Notes: a model not told the origin generated them from the letters alone. 64,000 bases of DNA from Rhizodiscina lignyota (GCA_010015805.1 ML978126.1:1488001-1552000), one strand, 5' to 3'. Numbered from the stretch's first letter, positions 33,560 through 45,875 are shown. A program made the numbers and translations.

Positions 33560-36182
33560 ATGGCCCTCGTTCAGAACAGCAGCATCACCGCCTTTGACCC
33601 CGAACCAGAGTCCCCACCGGAACTCACGTCGTCCAAGTCGTCCAAGTCATCGTCGTTCAGGACGTCGAGCAGTTTAGGGGACGGCACCCCGTCTCACGAC
33701 CCCAGCAACTTTGAAGATATCACCCTGGACGACATCCACAATGCAGTGTCCCACGCGATCTACGGCGCGGATTCGCCATCTCCTGATCTGAATGGGCACA
33801 ATCAGGACAAGCAGAACTATAGACACAGACATGGGTCGATGCCGCTGCGGCGACAGCGATCTTCCGTCTCGAGTGTGTCGAGCGGGAGAAGTAGTGGGCA
33901 AAGCAGCGCAGCGACAATGGTGCCGATTCGCGATCTGACGAACACAAGCCGGCCAGGCTATCCGAGTCTAAAGAGACAAGTGAACGGTGCTATTGGAAAC
34001 AATGGCAGGGGCACGCAGTCGGCACTGCACCTACCCGTCAGCAAGAGCCCACGGCGAGGGTTCACAAGCCCGACCAACCCGCATTTCTCTGCTCCTCCGC
34101 TACCCCCACCATCACAGCGGTCGAGATCACCTTCTCCAACATTCCTGCAATCGTTTGGGATAAATCACAAAGTGCCGCGTCGGTCGAGTTCTCGCTCGAG
34201 CGTTCATAGTACCACCTCACTCGCTCCTATCGCACGGAGGTCATCATGGCAACCCGGACGGAAAACGGTCAAAGAACTGGAAGACGAATATCACGATTCC
34301 GATGAAGACATTCCCGAGGACGCAGTCGTTTGGAACGTCCCTCTTTCACCTCGTCCACCACAATCTCGAACGGAATCGGAAGTCGTGGGAAATGAGTGTC
34401 CTGTCCCTCCAACGCCCTTAACCGTGCCCCTACCACGCACAAGGTCCGTTCCCGCTGCGGACCCACAGCCTCAATCGGGCTCGATACATTCGTTACGGCG
34501 GCAGCGCTCGACTCCAGCCATCCTCGAGGATCCCGAGTATGGAGACTTGAAGCCACGCCCGAGTCCACGCACGAGCCCACGACCGAGTCGCAGACCTTCA
34601 CCATTGTCAAGTGTCACAGACCTCACCAAACTCAACCAGGACATCCAAGCTTACGGTAAGGCTCGAACAAAGTCCTACAGTGAAGCAATGAGCGATCTAT
34701 CTAGCGATGCTCGACATATCACGGCCGCTCTCGAAGCGTTCGAGCTCCAACGTGCACAGTCCGCCGAAACAGCCGGAACATCCACATCAGATGTCAACAC
34801 GTCCTCCTTCGCTGCGAATACCAAAGTTCCAACCTCCACCACGACCCCGATTAGTCCAGATTTATCGTCTACAATCAGCCGGACAGCAAATGGCAGAACA
34901 GTCGTTACACTACCACCACTGAGGAAAGGAGATGTCATGATTGATCCACTCCCAATCAGCAAGGAGAAAGAAAAAGTCCTGACCCGGACAAGACCAAGTT
35001 GGCTGCCGCCGAAGGATCAGAAGGAGGAGAAGAGGCATTTGAGAGAATACAGGCGGATGATGGAGGCTAGTCTGGAGGCTGGTACGTTCATGATTATTTC
35101 CGAGAAAAACTTTCCAAACAACTCTGGCTGATAGCCTGGCAGAAAAAAGACGCGCTTCGAGATTGGCTGCCGAACAAGACGCTCGAGACGCTGCGGCCGC
35201 CTCACTCCTCAAGATCTGGGAGGAGTATGTCCTACCAGAATGGCCGACCGCGCTGGATGAACCGCGAACGAGAGAGTTGTGGTGGCGCGGTGTCCCTGTT
35301 CAACACCGTGGAGATATCTGGTTGCGTGCAGTTGGAAATGAGCTACATCTCACGGAGACGTCGTATTCTGCGGCGCTCAAACGTGCGAACGAAGATGAGG
35401 CGCGATTGGACAGTCTAAAAGGGAAAACAGGGGAGAGCGAGACGTTGAAAGAGCAGGATGCTGAAAGGTGGGCTTGGTTCGAACGCATGCGATCCGATGT
35501 CGATTCCCTTGCCGTTGAGGCCGAGTGGACGCGCTTTGCAACTCCGAACGCGCAGAACGAGCAGCTAAAAGACGTGTTAATGGCATATGCCTTCTACCGT
35601 TCTGACGTCGGTTACGTCTCCGGCCTCCATCGTCTCGCCGCTCTCCTCCTGCTCTACCTCCCGGTCGCCAACGCCTTCATCGTCATGGCAAACTTCCTCA
35701 ACAGGCCCGTACCAATGGCATACCTCCTTACGACGCTGCGTTTCCGATCGACCGGTGCTGACCCCGATGTCGATGCCGCAGTAGTCCCAGCAGCGATCTC
35801 GAACACTCACTCTCTGATTTTGAGGACTCTGGCATACAAACTCCCCAGTCTCCACGCCCATCTCACTTCTCCGGCCTTTGCGCTACAACCAAGCGAATAC
35901 CTCGATCCGCTGCTGAGCTCCTTCTACACCGATCCGCGTATTGGTGTGGAGAGGATGAGCAGGATGTGGGATATCATGGTCTTCGAGGGGGATAAAGTAC
36001 TGGTTAGAGCTGCAGTCGCCGTGCTGAGTAGGCTCGAGAACAGACTTTATAGCAGTCGGGAGGAGATCTTGTCTATACTAGGCTGGGATAGCCCCTTGGA
36101 GTGGGGCGAACATCTAGGAGATGCGGAGGACTGGACATTGGCCATGAGGGAGGCGGGGAAGGCGGATAAGAAGGAAGACTAG
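33560..36182 (+). CDS. TBC-domain Rab GTPase-activating protein
   Basis: Two exons, 33560-35081 and 35143-36182, joined over a 61-nt intron (35082-35142) so that MEASLEA continues as [12 protein letters not shown]; 853 residues. The start chosen is MALVQNSS; the frame is open further upstream without better evidence. Residues 1-500 are Ser/Pro/Arg-rich and probably disordered, with phosphorylation-type RRQRSS motifs. The TBC domain (~553-800) starts [14 protein letters not shown]. It keeps the likely arginine finger in EAEWTRF (family form IxxDxxRT) and then has [17 protein letters not shown], where the family form is YxQGM; the glutamine finger is Ser here. TBC proteins stimulate GTP hydrolysis by Rab GTPases using both fingers, so catalysis may be altered. 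Target Rab unknown. Confidence 0.88.
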
Positions 36183-37691
36183 GGAAAGAGTATACGGAGA
36201 GAAGAGAAAGAATATACAGAAAGAGGAGTTGGACTATTTTTATTGCTTGATGCATTGCGAGGCAAAGGGACAAACGACATATACCAGGGTGTCTTGATGC
36301 ATCTACCTGTTATCTCTTCGTTCGGTCCGATCTCTTTTCTGCATAGCCTGGTCTGGAGGAGCTTCGTGGCAGATGCCGCTATTGATAATGCCTAGTGCAA
36401 CGAGTACAAACGGATGGTTCGGACGACTGCCAGCATACTTATCGTAACTGCAGGCGTAACTGCTACTCGTCTGGAGTTACTATTATTACTTGTGTAGTTA
36501 TTGTACTATCGTAATGTCAATACATGATGGATGAGATTTAGCTTCTCGTTGGATCCAACGACTGTTCTATTCAAATTATACTGTCTTAAAATTCATGCAG
36601 TTGGCCATGGACACGTGGATTTGCAATCTGAGGGCTTACTTCCTTGTAAACGAAGTTAAAAGGTAAGGTTGACATGACTTTAGTGTTGAGGGAATTTTTT
36701 ATCCCAGTTTATATTAAAAATCCAATTTCCTCTGTCACATACGACCATATCTTGGGGAGAACAGGGCCTCTCGTCCGATCGACCGTACTCAAGCCCCAAA
36801 GAGGTGTGCTAGTACCATAGCTGGGAGACCACATGGGAATCCACACTGTTGTATGTTTCTATTTAATTTTTTTGTTAATTTTTTGGTAAGGTTGATGTCG
36901 AACTTTTGTACGGAGGTGCAAATACAAGGCCAGACGGAACCTTGGAGAAGCCCACCCTTTTATACGTTTTTAGTTTTAGTTTTGTTTTTATTGTATTTCT
37001 TTTTGCAGCGCTTTAGATTCGTCTTGGTAGGTCTACAGACAGTTTAAAAAAATCGTCGTGTGGCTGTTGTGTGGCTGTAGATAGCCACTTACGGTCTAGC
37101 ACGATCGCTCGCCTCGTCCTTAACTTTGACCGGGAGCTCACTTACTATCAAGAGGCCAACTTACCGTGTCGAGCACAGTGATAGCACCGTTCTCAAACTC
37201 AAGACAGAACCAATTGAAGCCTCTCTCTTCGCTTTTGATGAACCTGAGGTGTCCGGAATTTCATCTGAGCGCTGACTAAACCAGCCTGGCCTTGTGGCTT
37301 TGCGATCCTCCGCAGATCTTCACGGCTGTCCAAGTACGCCTACATACTCACACCCGGCGACTCCGGTTTGGCCCATGGACCTGAAGCGATGGTACTCATC
37401 TTGCACTGTGGCTGCGGCAATCCTGACTCAATGTTGAAGTTGTGTGAGAGGTCGTAAGCGGGCTCTGAATGCGCCCTAAAGAAGCCTGTCAACCGGATTT
37501 CTCCTGACGGAGTTCAGTTTTGGGACTCGCCAATAGGACCGGGAATCAGCTAACCTACTAATAGAGTGGCTAAAGTGCAATGGGATTTATGCAGACTCCG
37601 TATTCACATCCATAGCTCGGCGATAATGCCATCACAACTCGCATCTGCCGAAGGTATCTTTCACATACCCTAAATCCTAAATGTCTTCGAA
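36183..37691. other. Intergenic, partly AT-rich
   Basis: About 1.5 kb without a supported gene. 36690-37060 is visibly AT-rich with poly-T runs. No repeat or element signature noticed. Confidence 0.45.
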
Positions 37692-39395
37692 ATGACGCAG
37701 CTATTCAAGTGTGAGACGTGTAGAGCTCGAAAGATCAAAGTAAGCTATACATTCCTTTATCATATCATCCTAAGCTTACATGTCATATAGTGTGACGAAT
37801 CACGTCCAACTTGCCGAGCTTGTTCGTTGGCGGGCCGAGTGTGCAGCTACCGCACAAAAGATCCATCCGTCTTCGCCGTTGAACCTACTACGACGGTGAA
37901 GGGGGTGCAGGACTCCCTGGAAGAAGTAGTCCGGAACATCCTTACGTCACAAGAGTCATCTACTAGTCTCCAATTGCGCAGTGCGCGAATTTCAGATGGA
38001 GGACAAGGAGTGTTTCAGACCTTTAAGCCCAAGAATCGATCGAAGCATACCACACGAAAAGCGCCGGATCTACCAGTGGGGACGAAATTGTATAAAGCAA
38101 CTCAGGGGCCGAGACCAAAGAATGCTCTATCGTCAACTGAATCGAGACTTATATCACGCTGGGGAGCGGTGATGGGCAATGATGAGCCCGTGTCTAATCC
38201 GCTGTCAATCTTTGGCTCGTCGATCCACATGATACCATCACGCATAGGAACAGACCCTGTACTTGATCTCGCCGTGCAGTACTTTGTCCATAGCGGAGAA
38301 ATGCATCGACTCGGTCGCAACATCGCGGGAAATCCCGCCCATGCTACAGGCGAAAAGGCACTCAAGGCACTCAGGCACGCGATGTCTACTCGAGAAGTTG
38401 ATGGCCACATGTTGTTAGCAGTCAAGCTTCACTTTGTCGCCGAGTTACTCGTGCACATGGGAACATGGTACTACGTCATCCACATTCTCGGCATATCGCA
38501 ATTGATCCGGACTCGAATTACAAGAGGCTCCTTCGAGGAGTTGGACTACGCACTGGTCCAAGCATCATACTTCGAAAATGTTACAGAATCCTTATTGAGC
38601 GGGCGAGATTGCGTACTTGATGGGTTTCTTCCGATGGAGGCGATCAGAAAATGGCCCTCGTCATCGACCCCCCTCCATCTTGCAGCCTCGGCGCTTTTGG
38701 AGCACGCGATCAAGGTACCACGCCTTGTCCGACTTGTAAGAGCTTGTGTCGCCAATCCAAGTCAAGCTCCTCTCGTTGCCGAGACTATTCGTCTAGCTGA
38801 GGAGCTCTACTTCAACGACACTAGCTTGCTGGTCGAGAAAGCTCTCGTGGGCGTCTACCTGGCTCCAACTCGCACTCCAAAGATTTTCGATTGCTTCCCA
38901 CAATCGTACCATGGCTTCCCTTCGATTGAGGCTTTCACGCTGAGCATTCGATATCATGCCATTCGCGTTCTGCTCTGCGGGGCCTTGCAGAGGCTTCTAT
39001 CACTCAATATCTCGTCCTCACGTTTCGACCGAGGACTCATAGAGCAGCAGGACATTGATTCAGCCGCTGTGCTTGGAATGTCCGTCGATTACGCCTTGAC
39101 GGTCAAGCAAGCGATTCCACTCGTCACCCTAAGGATGGTGACACCTCTCCAGTGGAGCATTGGCTCGTGGCATCGTCTGCAGGGAAGGGAGCCACATGGT
39201 GATCTTGGCGCACGCCGCCTGGCCATGCTGAATTGGTGCATGGACATTACGAATAGTATTCTCAGGCTGTGGAAGGCTCCCACAAACACTCCTGCTCTCA
39301 TGGTACTCAAGGTGGAAGCGATCTCTGGAGGACCAATCGTAAAGGGTGTGGCAAAAGATATTGACTGGCTGTCCAGATATGAATATGGTGCGTGA
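37692..39395 (+). CDS. Zn2Cys6 transcription factor
   Basis: Fungal binuclear zinc cluster regulator. The six cysteines are only seen after splicing: exon 1 (37692-37739) gives FKCETCRARKIK, and after a 51-nt intron (37740-37790) exon 2 begins CDESRPTCRACSLAGRVC, forming C-x2-C-x6-C-x6-C-x2-C-x6-C. The product is about 550 residues. The rest is a helical regulatory region with no separate domain I can name; its Leu/Ala-rich helices are like many small secondary-metabolite-type regulators. A split of the zinc cluster by an intron after the third basic residue is common in this family. The stop at 39393-39395 might be followed by a further exon, since the downstream sequence is unassigned. Targets unknown. 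Confidence 0.88.
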
Positions 39396-40186
39396 CTACA
39401 TCTGAAGGAATATCTTGGGTAGAATATCTAGTCCTCCGTCTTACTTCTCATTACCTTGACCGCGAGTCTGTGTGCTGTCCCTGCCGTTAGCTATGCGGTC
39501 ATGCTCCGTGAATATGCCCCGCGTCCCGATGCAAGCATCATCATAATTCTACTTCGAGACTTGAGGCTGTGACACTCGCACTTTTCCCGCCACAGCTCTG
39601 CCTGATTGGTGCTCAGATGAAGATCATTTTGCCAAGAATTTCCCTTTACGGAAAAACTGCGCGCTTTAACCCATGGGAAGTACAGGAACAGCTTTTGTAT
39701 CCCCGCGTGCCCAGGGGTACACTTCGACGCCCAATGTTCACGGCTTCCCCGTCGCCAATCATACGAGAAGAGACATTTCGCCTGTGGAATTCGCATAAGG
39801 CACTCGCAGATTCACTACATGTAAGGGGCCTTCGTGGCCGTCGTGGCACAGTTGTAAAGAAGTCCGTGCAGTCGGCTGATAATTCCTGTCCCAGTCCTCC
39901 CTGAAGCTCCAAAGTGCGTGAACTTACTCAATGTGTGATTAAAGCTTCAGCCATAGGCGTGATCGTCGCTTCTTCATCATGGGATTATATGACGACAAAA
40001 TCTTGCTTTCATCTCAATTCCGTCGAGATAAAAGGCTCGAATTCTTCCCTTTCATAGAGGACATCACAATCATACGAAGCTCCAGCAAACAAAACGACAT
40101 CAAAAACTCACCGAAATCCTCTTTCCACTCAGAACAACTTTAAACAATCTAGTCTCTACCTCCGCTGTTACTTCCGAATTATCAAT
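39396..40186. other. Intergenic before surface-protein gene
   Basis: No supported gene; a 111-codon frame (39569-39904) has no recognisable content. The final 150 bp are CT/A-rich leader-like sequence before the next ATG. Confidence 0.4.
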
Positions 40187-40702
40187 ATGCAGTCCTTCAC
40201 GATCCTCTCTATTTCATCCTTCCTCCTCCTCACGAATTTCGTATTGGCCGACGTCCATGGCTGCCCTGGGGTCTTCCACGTCGAAGCCAGCGACTCCTCC
40301 GCCTGCTGCGTCGGCGGCACGCTGGCACCAGTCGTCGTGTCGTCCTGCCCCGGATGGCCTCAATGCACCGGGCCCGCAACGACCAGCCAGGAACACAAAC
40401 CATTGAGCTGCGCAACCGACATCCCTTTCACCGCGAGCGACTACAGCCAGCAGGTCGCCAGCGCGAGCTCGAGCCTTAAAGCGAGCGGCACGCAAATTCG
40501 CACCACCATCACAGGTGCGGGAGACGCCAGTGCTGGGAGCACTGCGACTGGCGCGGCGTCTAGCACTGGGGGATCCAGTGACTCGTCTGCGACATCGACC
40601 GAGAGCAGTGCGGCGGCGGCCTCTACGAATGCCGCTTATATGGTCGCGGGTTCTGCTGGTGCGCTGGGAGCTGCCGTTGCCGCTGCCATTGGCATGCTCT
40701 AA
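40187..40702 (+). CDS. Small GPI-anchor-type secreted protein
   Basis: Single exon, 171 residues. Residues 1-21 are a signal peptide (cleavage probably after VLA). The mature N-terminal part has six cysteines (26, 40, 41, 54, 60, 75), including a CC pair, suitable for disulphides. Residues ~85-150 are Ser/Thr/Ala/Gly-rich, as in O-glycosylated wall proteins. The C-terminus is a hydrophobic Ala/Gly-rich tail (AGALGAAVAAAIGML) typical of a GPI attachment signal. It therefore should sit on the plasma membrane or wall. No enzymatic domain. Likely a lineage-specific surface protein. Confidence 0.85.
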   Translation: MQSFTILSISSFLLLTNFVLADVHGCPGVFHVEASDSSACCVGGTLAPVVVSSCPGWPQCTGPATTSQEHKPLSCATDIPFTASDYSQQVASASSSLKASGTQIRTTITGAGDASAGSTATGAASSTGGSSDSSATSTESSAAAASTNAAYMVAGSAGALGAAVAAAIGML

Positions 40703-42630
40703 GGTCGGATGCGGGATAGTTGGTGGCATCTGGACCAGTTGAAGCTAGCAAAGGGAAGGGTAATCCAACGTGAGGTGCCGATACGTTACGGTGGCATAGC
40801 TTTTCCAGGATCGTCTGTGGGCCTTGTAGGAGGATGACAATGGAAAGCAGTAATATGGTGGAAAGGCTGATGCGAAAGATTCAGGATGACCTGGCAAGTA
40901 GAAGTTGAAGATGGTCAGTCGAAGCTAGTTAGAGTGTATCATTACTCATATGGTTTGTTGAGCTAGGCGCTGAAGTTGTTTTTCGTCGGATAGCATGTTT
41001 CCTATAACCTATCAATATACTTCTCCAAAGTTGCCGAGATGTTCTGTATATGGACGTGATGTGGGTAATAGGTGATTAGCTGCAGTCTCCTGCGCTAAAG
41101 CTATGATGATTTGTGTATATTTGTCTCGTGGCCAGCGTGCCGTAGCGGATGGATGTGGGACTGTTTGGGTGATGCTCAGATCTGCCATCTTTGCTCCGCT
41201 CTAGATGGGGCAGGGAGTTATCGTAGTGCCAATAGAGAATAACCCATTCCGCACTTAATTTCTCTGCTGATTTTGCGGCAGTTTCAGGCCAACCGACGGA
41301 GCAGATTGAGAACCTTCTTCTTCCCTGGAGACAGACGACCCTGTGAGTTCAATGTACGCACTCACATGGAGACCAAATCTCGTGGTATTGAAATACAATG
41401 CCAAACAATGGCTGCTGACTGTGACGCGTTTCTTCCGCAGTAGTGACTTGGCGAGAGGTTGAAAGAAGACAAGAGTCTCTGGGCAAGTCAAGCAAGTCAA
41501 GCCTTCCCTTAAAAGAGACGGTTTACTTGATGCTCTTGTCATGCACAAGGTCGGCCAAGCCGAGCCTAGATCATCTCATGGTTAATTCTTCTGGGAGCCA
41601 GCTCCTCGGACGCGTCTTCAAAGGTGGAGATCCACAGCCCAGGCCACTCGTCGATCCTTGCCCGAAGGGAACCGACGTTCGAACCTCAGCTCTCCTTTCT
41701 CACCCACTCCACGCGCATTTCTCGTATGCCATCGCCCAAAGGTTTCCCGGCTCTTGGTAGACAACCCACTGGTGACATCGTCCCGGGCTGTTTGAAGTCA
41801 GATACGCGCCAATAGCGTCCCCGATTAGAGCCTGCATGCCTGCATTAGTCTGGACCCTTCGAAAAGGCCAAGCTTCTATATATCCAGCTCGAGGTTGACT
41901 TCCTCTTCACTTCCGAGGTCTTTACTCTGCAAAATGGACCAATTTTAGATCCGCTGCTCAGCTGGCCAGCTCACCCAGTCGACCTTGGCAGCGGAAGTGG
42001 GCCTACTTCTTCAACGCCAATTTCTGCTCCACTCTTGGCAGTATCCCTTGTATTCGACTGTTCCGGCTGGCCACGAGTTATCTCAATGCGGCAGTATTAT
42101 GTATATTTCTTCATAGCCCTCCTCATTGAATGGCCAGAAACTTGCCTAAACTGTAATACTTCGATGAGCCAAGGGCTTGATACGAGTTAACGGGACAAAA
42201 ATTTATCCTCATTTGAGTACTGCTCACGTGCGTAAGCTCGAGGAATATCCGTTTATTTCAATCCCATCTCAATATACCTCGCTTGCTCATGATCTACTGT
42301 AATGCAGTCATTCTTCTCGTTTCGTATTGTTCGCTGGGCTTTCTTCAACTCCACCAAAATTGAGGCATGGACTCATGAACTACATCCTTCCAAATACACA
42401 AAGTCCAGCCAGCAAACCTCAGTGAGATCTAGAATTCTAATATGGATAATTGGCTTTCCTGCAATGGCCCCTTCATGGATTCCGTAATATATAAAGAGGG
42501 CTAAGTTGCTGTACATCGTCGGATCGTCCTCTTCAAGCGCAAGTCCGGACAACTTTGTCGACACTCGCTCTTTAGGAACATTTTCAACCCAAAAAAGCGC
42601 AGTAACTGTTTCGACTATTCTCTATCAACG
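40703..42630. other. Long intergenic stretch before secreted-protein gene
   Basis: About 1.9 kb. Only short frames are present. A TATA-like TATATAAAG at 42488-42496 is listed separately. I see no repeat, RNA gene or element in it. Confidence 0.45.
42488..42496 (+). promoter_or_regulatory. TATA-box-like element
   Basis: TATATAAAG about 135 bp upstream of the ATG of the six-cysteine secreted protein. Distance and sequence suit a TATA box of a regulated fungal gene. Inference from sequence only. Confidence 0.4.
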
Positions 42631-43138
42631 ATGGTTCGTTTGCCCGACTCCCTGTCAAGTGCTTCGAGACACAGTGAAGCTTACATGCGTCTCTCACCAG
42701 AAGTTCATCCTCACTACCGTCACCCTCATCGGCGCTGCCATCGCAGCAGTGGCACCAGCCGCCAAACCTGTCGGCGGCCCTGGTACTGGCACCCTCACTG
42801 TCTTCTCTGGTGGCACATTCAAGTGTGCAAACATCAACTCCGTCATCCCAACCGACGGTACCGCAGGTGACGCAGTATCCGCCTCTATCGTTGAGGATGG
42901 CTGCGCCATTATCGATGTGACGGACCAGTCCCTCATAACCCTCACCATGACCCAGGCACCCAAGACCGGCACGCTCGGTTGCTACGTCCAACTCTTCACC
43001 CAGCAAGGGTGTGGCTTCACGCTCAACAACTTCTTCTGGGGACAGCCGATCCCCGGCACGAACGTGGGCACGAAACTGGGCTGTGCACAGGTCCCAGCTG
43101 GTTTTGGTTTTGGCGGCGCTTCAATGTTCTGCGCATGA
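42631..43138 (+). CDS. Small secreted six-cysteine protein (candidate effector)
   Basis: 146 residues. The most sensible model has a first coding exon consisting of the ATG only (42631-42633). A 67-nt intron (42634-42700, GTTCGT...TCACCAG) then joins exon 2, so the protein begins MKFILTTVTLIGAAIAAVAP, a textbook signal peptide. Without this splice the ATG frame gives no secretion signal and the signal-like segment lacks an ATG nearby. The mature chain of about 120 residues has six cysteines (43, 69, 95, 105, 129, 145) and an aromatic NNFFWGQPIPG segment. No known fold recognised. Small cysteine-rich secreted proteins in fungi often act at the host or competitor interface, but nothing here shows virulence. 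Confidence 0.75.
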
Positions 43139-43742
43139 TTTCTTCATACTCTCGCTTGTGGCGGATTACTCTCGTTGAAGCTGAACATGCAGAGACTGCA
43201 AATAATGCACAATCGAGGAGTCTTGAGGTATCCATGAAAAATGGAAGAATTCAAAGTCGATTCCAAGCCTGTACGTAATGCTCTAGTGCGGATTATGATT
43301 GGTGCTGGAATGATGCTTGCCATGTTTGATTGGTTACAACACTTGCAGGCCAAGATCTTACTCTGCATATCGATCCGACCTCGCCCTACCGTGCAACTTG
43401 CAGAAGCACTATGCGGTGTTTGTCCTGTCCTTTCATCAGATCATGCAGGTTCATATGTCATTATGTACGGTATGAATAATTCGTTCTAATAGTAAATATT
43501 TTGGTATTGCAACGAATGTAACTTCGATCGCACTAATTCCGCCGAAAATGCTAAAGTTTGAACGAAAGTTTGCTCATTCAGAATCAGCTGCAACATTCAT
43601 CAACTACCATACTTCCCACTACGCACAATCTGTCCAAATAAGTCGGACTTATTGTTCTGCAGGCTACATGAGAGACGACTACAACGAACGTAACCCATGC
43701 CAACCTGTTATCCTTCGTGGCGACAATGTACCCTCCACGCAA
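43139..43742. other. Intergenic between convergent genes
   Basis: About 600 bp holding two 3' ends; no supported gene. Confidence 0.4.
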
Positions 43743-44880
43743 TCAGCATCCGTATGGAATATAGTCACAATAAGGGACAAAGAAACAGTCAAAATCTCTC
43801 TGCCAAGTTTTGTCGCTGTTCTGGTGCCATGAGTCCAGTAAATCACGCTGGCCTGGCTCTTCGCACGTATTCGCCGTCCATTTCGGAACAGGACAGTTCG
43901 CAGATAAGTCCGAGCCAGAATTCCCAGTGCAATGGTCCTCTCGATCCCCGAATAAATTGAAAGGATTTGTCGCAGTCGAGTTCTCGTAGCTCATCTTCAG
44001 CTGTGTTGACGAATAGTCGTGGGGGTTCTGGACATTCACGTAGAGCGACGTCATTCCGGGTTCGGAAATGGTGAATGTTGGCCGCGTGCCGTACATTGAG
44101 CCTTTCAAGAGGTTGGCTTGATAGTCGTAGAGCTACCACCTATGCATCAGCTAAAGTGAAATGTCCATATAGGTATATTTAAATGACCAGGGATACGCAC
44201 ACAACATGCCAATCGCCATCATTGCCCTCCCACTGCCTGATGTGCAGTTGATACCACTTATCATTTGGAAGCTGGTTAGAGTTGTCTGCGTCTTCGCTTT
44301 AGGGTGGTGTGGCATCGGACACAGGTGGTTTGGCCATTGATGTTGTTGTCGATGGGATTGTCGATGGGATTGTCGATGAGGTTGTCGATGAGGTTGTCGA
44401 CGAATTTATTGTGAGGCTGTCAATGGAGTGCAAGCTACTATACTCGGCAACTAGGCTTGACTCTACATTCAGAGCACTCAAATGTGCCATAGATGCAATG
44501 CTCGTAATATGAGCAGAAACTGTTGAATTGGAAACAGGTGCTTTGGTCGTCGATGTGATGGCCGATGGGATTGTTGACCCGGTTATTAACGAGGTTGTTG
44601 ATGAGGTCATTGTGCTGCTTGCTAGCGGGTTCGTGATAGTTCGTGGTCGTGAAGACGCCGGGCAGAGATTCTGAAAGAACTCTCAGCGCAAAGAATTAGG
44701 AAAAATTAGCAGGTCGGCTGAGTTGACTCACGATATTATATCCGTAACCCTCAGTCGCAATCCAAGTACCATTGATAGCGACTGTAATGTCAGCGGTGGA
44801 ATTGCTGCTTCCCCATTGACTTATGCTAGTATTCGGAGAAATCGTCGTGGACAGCGGCGAAATTGGCCGCGCTTTCTCAA
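43743..44880 (-). CDS. Ser/Thr-rich protein, N-terminus unresolved
   Basis: Minus-strand multi-exon gene of unknown family. From the 3' end I can support exons 44132-43743, 44271-44197 and 44669-44323, with introns 44133-44196 (64 nt) and 44272-44322 (51 nt). An upstream exon ending at about 44749 contains NSTADITVAINGTWIATE. No start codon is in frame there, so a 5' exon is missing from my model. The central exon encodes a Thr/Ser-rich linker with repeats of the form STIPST and STTSS, coded by a 12-bp minisatellite at 44340-44400. The C-terminal exon has YDYQANLL, TFTISEPGM, three cysteines and no membrane segment. The Ser/Thr linker suggests a glycosylated secreted protein; a signal peptide was not seen. 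It is divergent from the dehydrogenase gene. Confidence 0.5.
44340..44400. repeat. 12-bp coding minisatellite
   Basis: About five 12-bp units of the form GATGRGRTTGTC on the plus strand, encoding Ser-Thr-Ile-Pro or Ser-Thr-Thr-Ser on the minus strand within the Ser/Thr-rich linker. Such arrays change length easily. Confidence 0.75.
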
Positions 44881-45050
44881 TATCTCATGTGAACTCTTTT
44901 TCTCATTTGTAAGGCGGCGAAAATGGCGCTGGCTCGACGTATATTTATTTGTGAAAGTATCTTTTTGATCTAGAAGTCATTGATCTTTCACCCATTTCAA
45001 CTTCTCTATTTCTCTAAACTCTACTTTCTTTTCGCTAAGGAATCAAAACC

Positions 45051-45812
45051 ATGACGGCCGCAAAGAAAACAACAGCACTGATATCCGGTGCCAACGCAGG
45101 CATTGGGCGTGCTGTGGCGACCCAGCTCGCCAAAGATCACGGATACCATGTTATTGTCGGATCGCGAAATGAAGCGGCGGGAAAGGAAGTCGCTGGTGCC
45201 TTGATAGCGGATGGGTCCGCGGCTTCATCGGTCCAGCTTGATCTCACCTCGGACGAGTCGATTTCTGCAGCTGTTAGCTGGATTGAGCACGAGTTCGGCG
45301 TATTGGATGTGCTGATTAACAATGCCGGCATCCTGATTGACCGCGTCTCCAAATCCGATGTCGCTGAAGGCCACAAACAGTTGTCCACGCGAGAGCTCTT
45401 CACCCAGACCTTCAATACAAATGTCATTGGAACGGCCTGCTTGACCGAAGCGTGCTTGCCGCTGCTTCGCAAATCCGACTTTGCGCGGCTTGTCTTTGTC
45501 TCCTCGCGCATGGGATCCCTCACATTGTCAACGAACAAGGAAACGCCATACTACAGTATAGACTACAAGGTATACGATTCTAGCAAGGCTGCTCTGAACA
45601 TGTTGGCTCTCAACTACGCTAGGATCCTCGATGATGTCGGTGCCAAGGTGAACGCAGCATGTCCTGGATTGGTCCAGACCAAACTCACCAATTACCACGC
45701 ATGGGGTACGTCCACAGAGCTGGGCGCACAGAGGATTGTTCAATTGGCGACTTGTGGGAAGGACGGTCCAACAGCGACGTTTTCAGATCGAGATGGAAGT
45801 ATCCCTTGGTGA
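45051..45812 (+). CDS. Short-chain dehydrogenase/reductase
   Basis: Single exon, 253 residues, classical SDR length. The Rossmann glycine motif is SGANAGIG (residues 12-19), the structural NNAG is at 90-93, the catalytic Ser is at 151-152 (FVSSRMG), and the active-site pair is Tyr175/Lys179 in VYDSSKA. The ACPGLVQTKLT segment matches the usual PG motif after the active site. Arg39 in GSRN near the end of beta-2 suggests NADP(H) preference. It should reduce or oxidise a carbonyl/alcohol of a small molecule; the substrate is unknown. It is convergent with, and only 63 bp from, a transcription factor gene, and divergent from the Ser/Thr-rich gene, sharing about a 170-bp promoter region. Confidence 0.93.
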   Translation: MTAAKKTTALISGANAGIGRAVATQLAKDHGYHVIVGSRNEAAGKEVAGALIADGSAASSVQLDLTSDESISAAVSWIEHEFGVLDVLINNAGILIDRVSKSDVAEGHKQLSTRELFTQTFNTNVIGTACLTEACLPLLRKSDFARLVFVSSRMGSLTLSTNKETPYYSIDYKVYDSSKAALNMLALNYARILDDVGAKVNAACPGLVQTKLTNYHAWGTSTELGAQRIVQLATCGKDGPTATFSDRDGSIPW

Positions 45813-45875
45813 TTGAGTGGCTTGGGGTATGGCGAAAGGCATTTGAAATTCGAAAGCACATAGCAGACGGCTTGG

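Noticed and set aside
39569-39904. 111-codon ORF downstream of the Zn2Cys6 gene
   Set aside because: No conserved pattern; could hold part of an unrecognised last exon, but there is not enough support.
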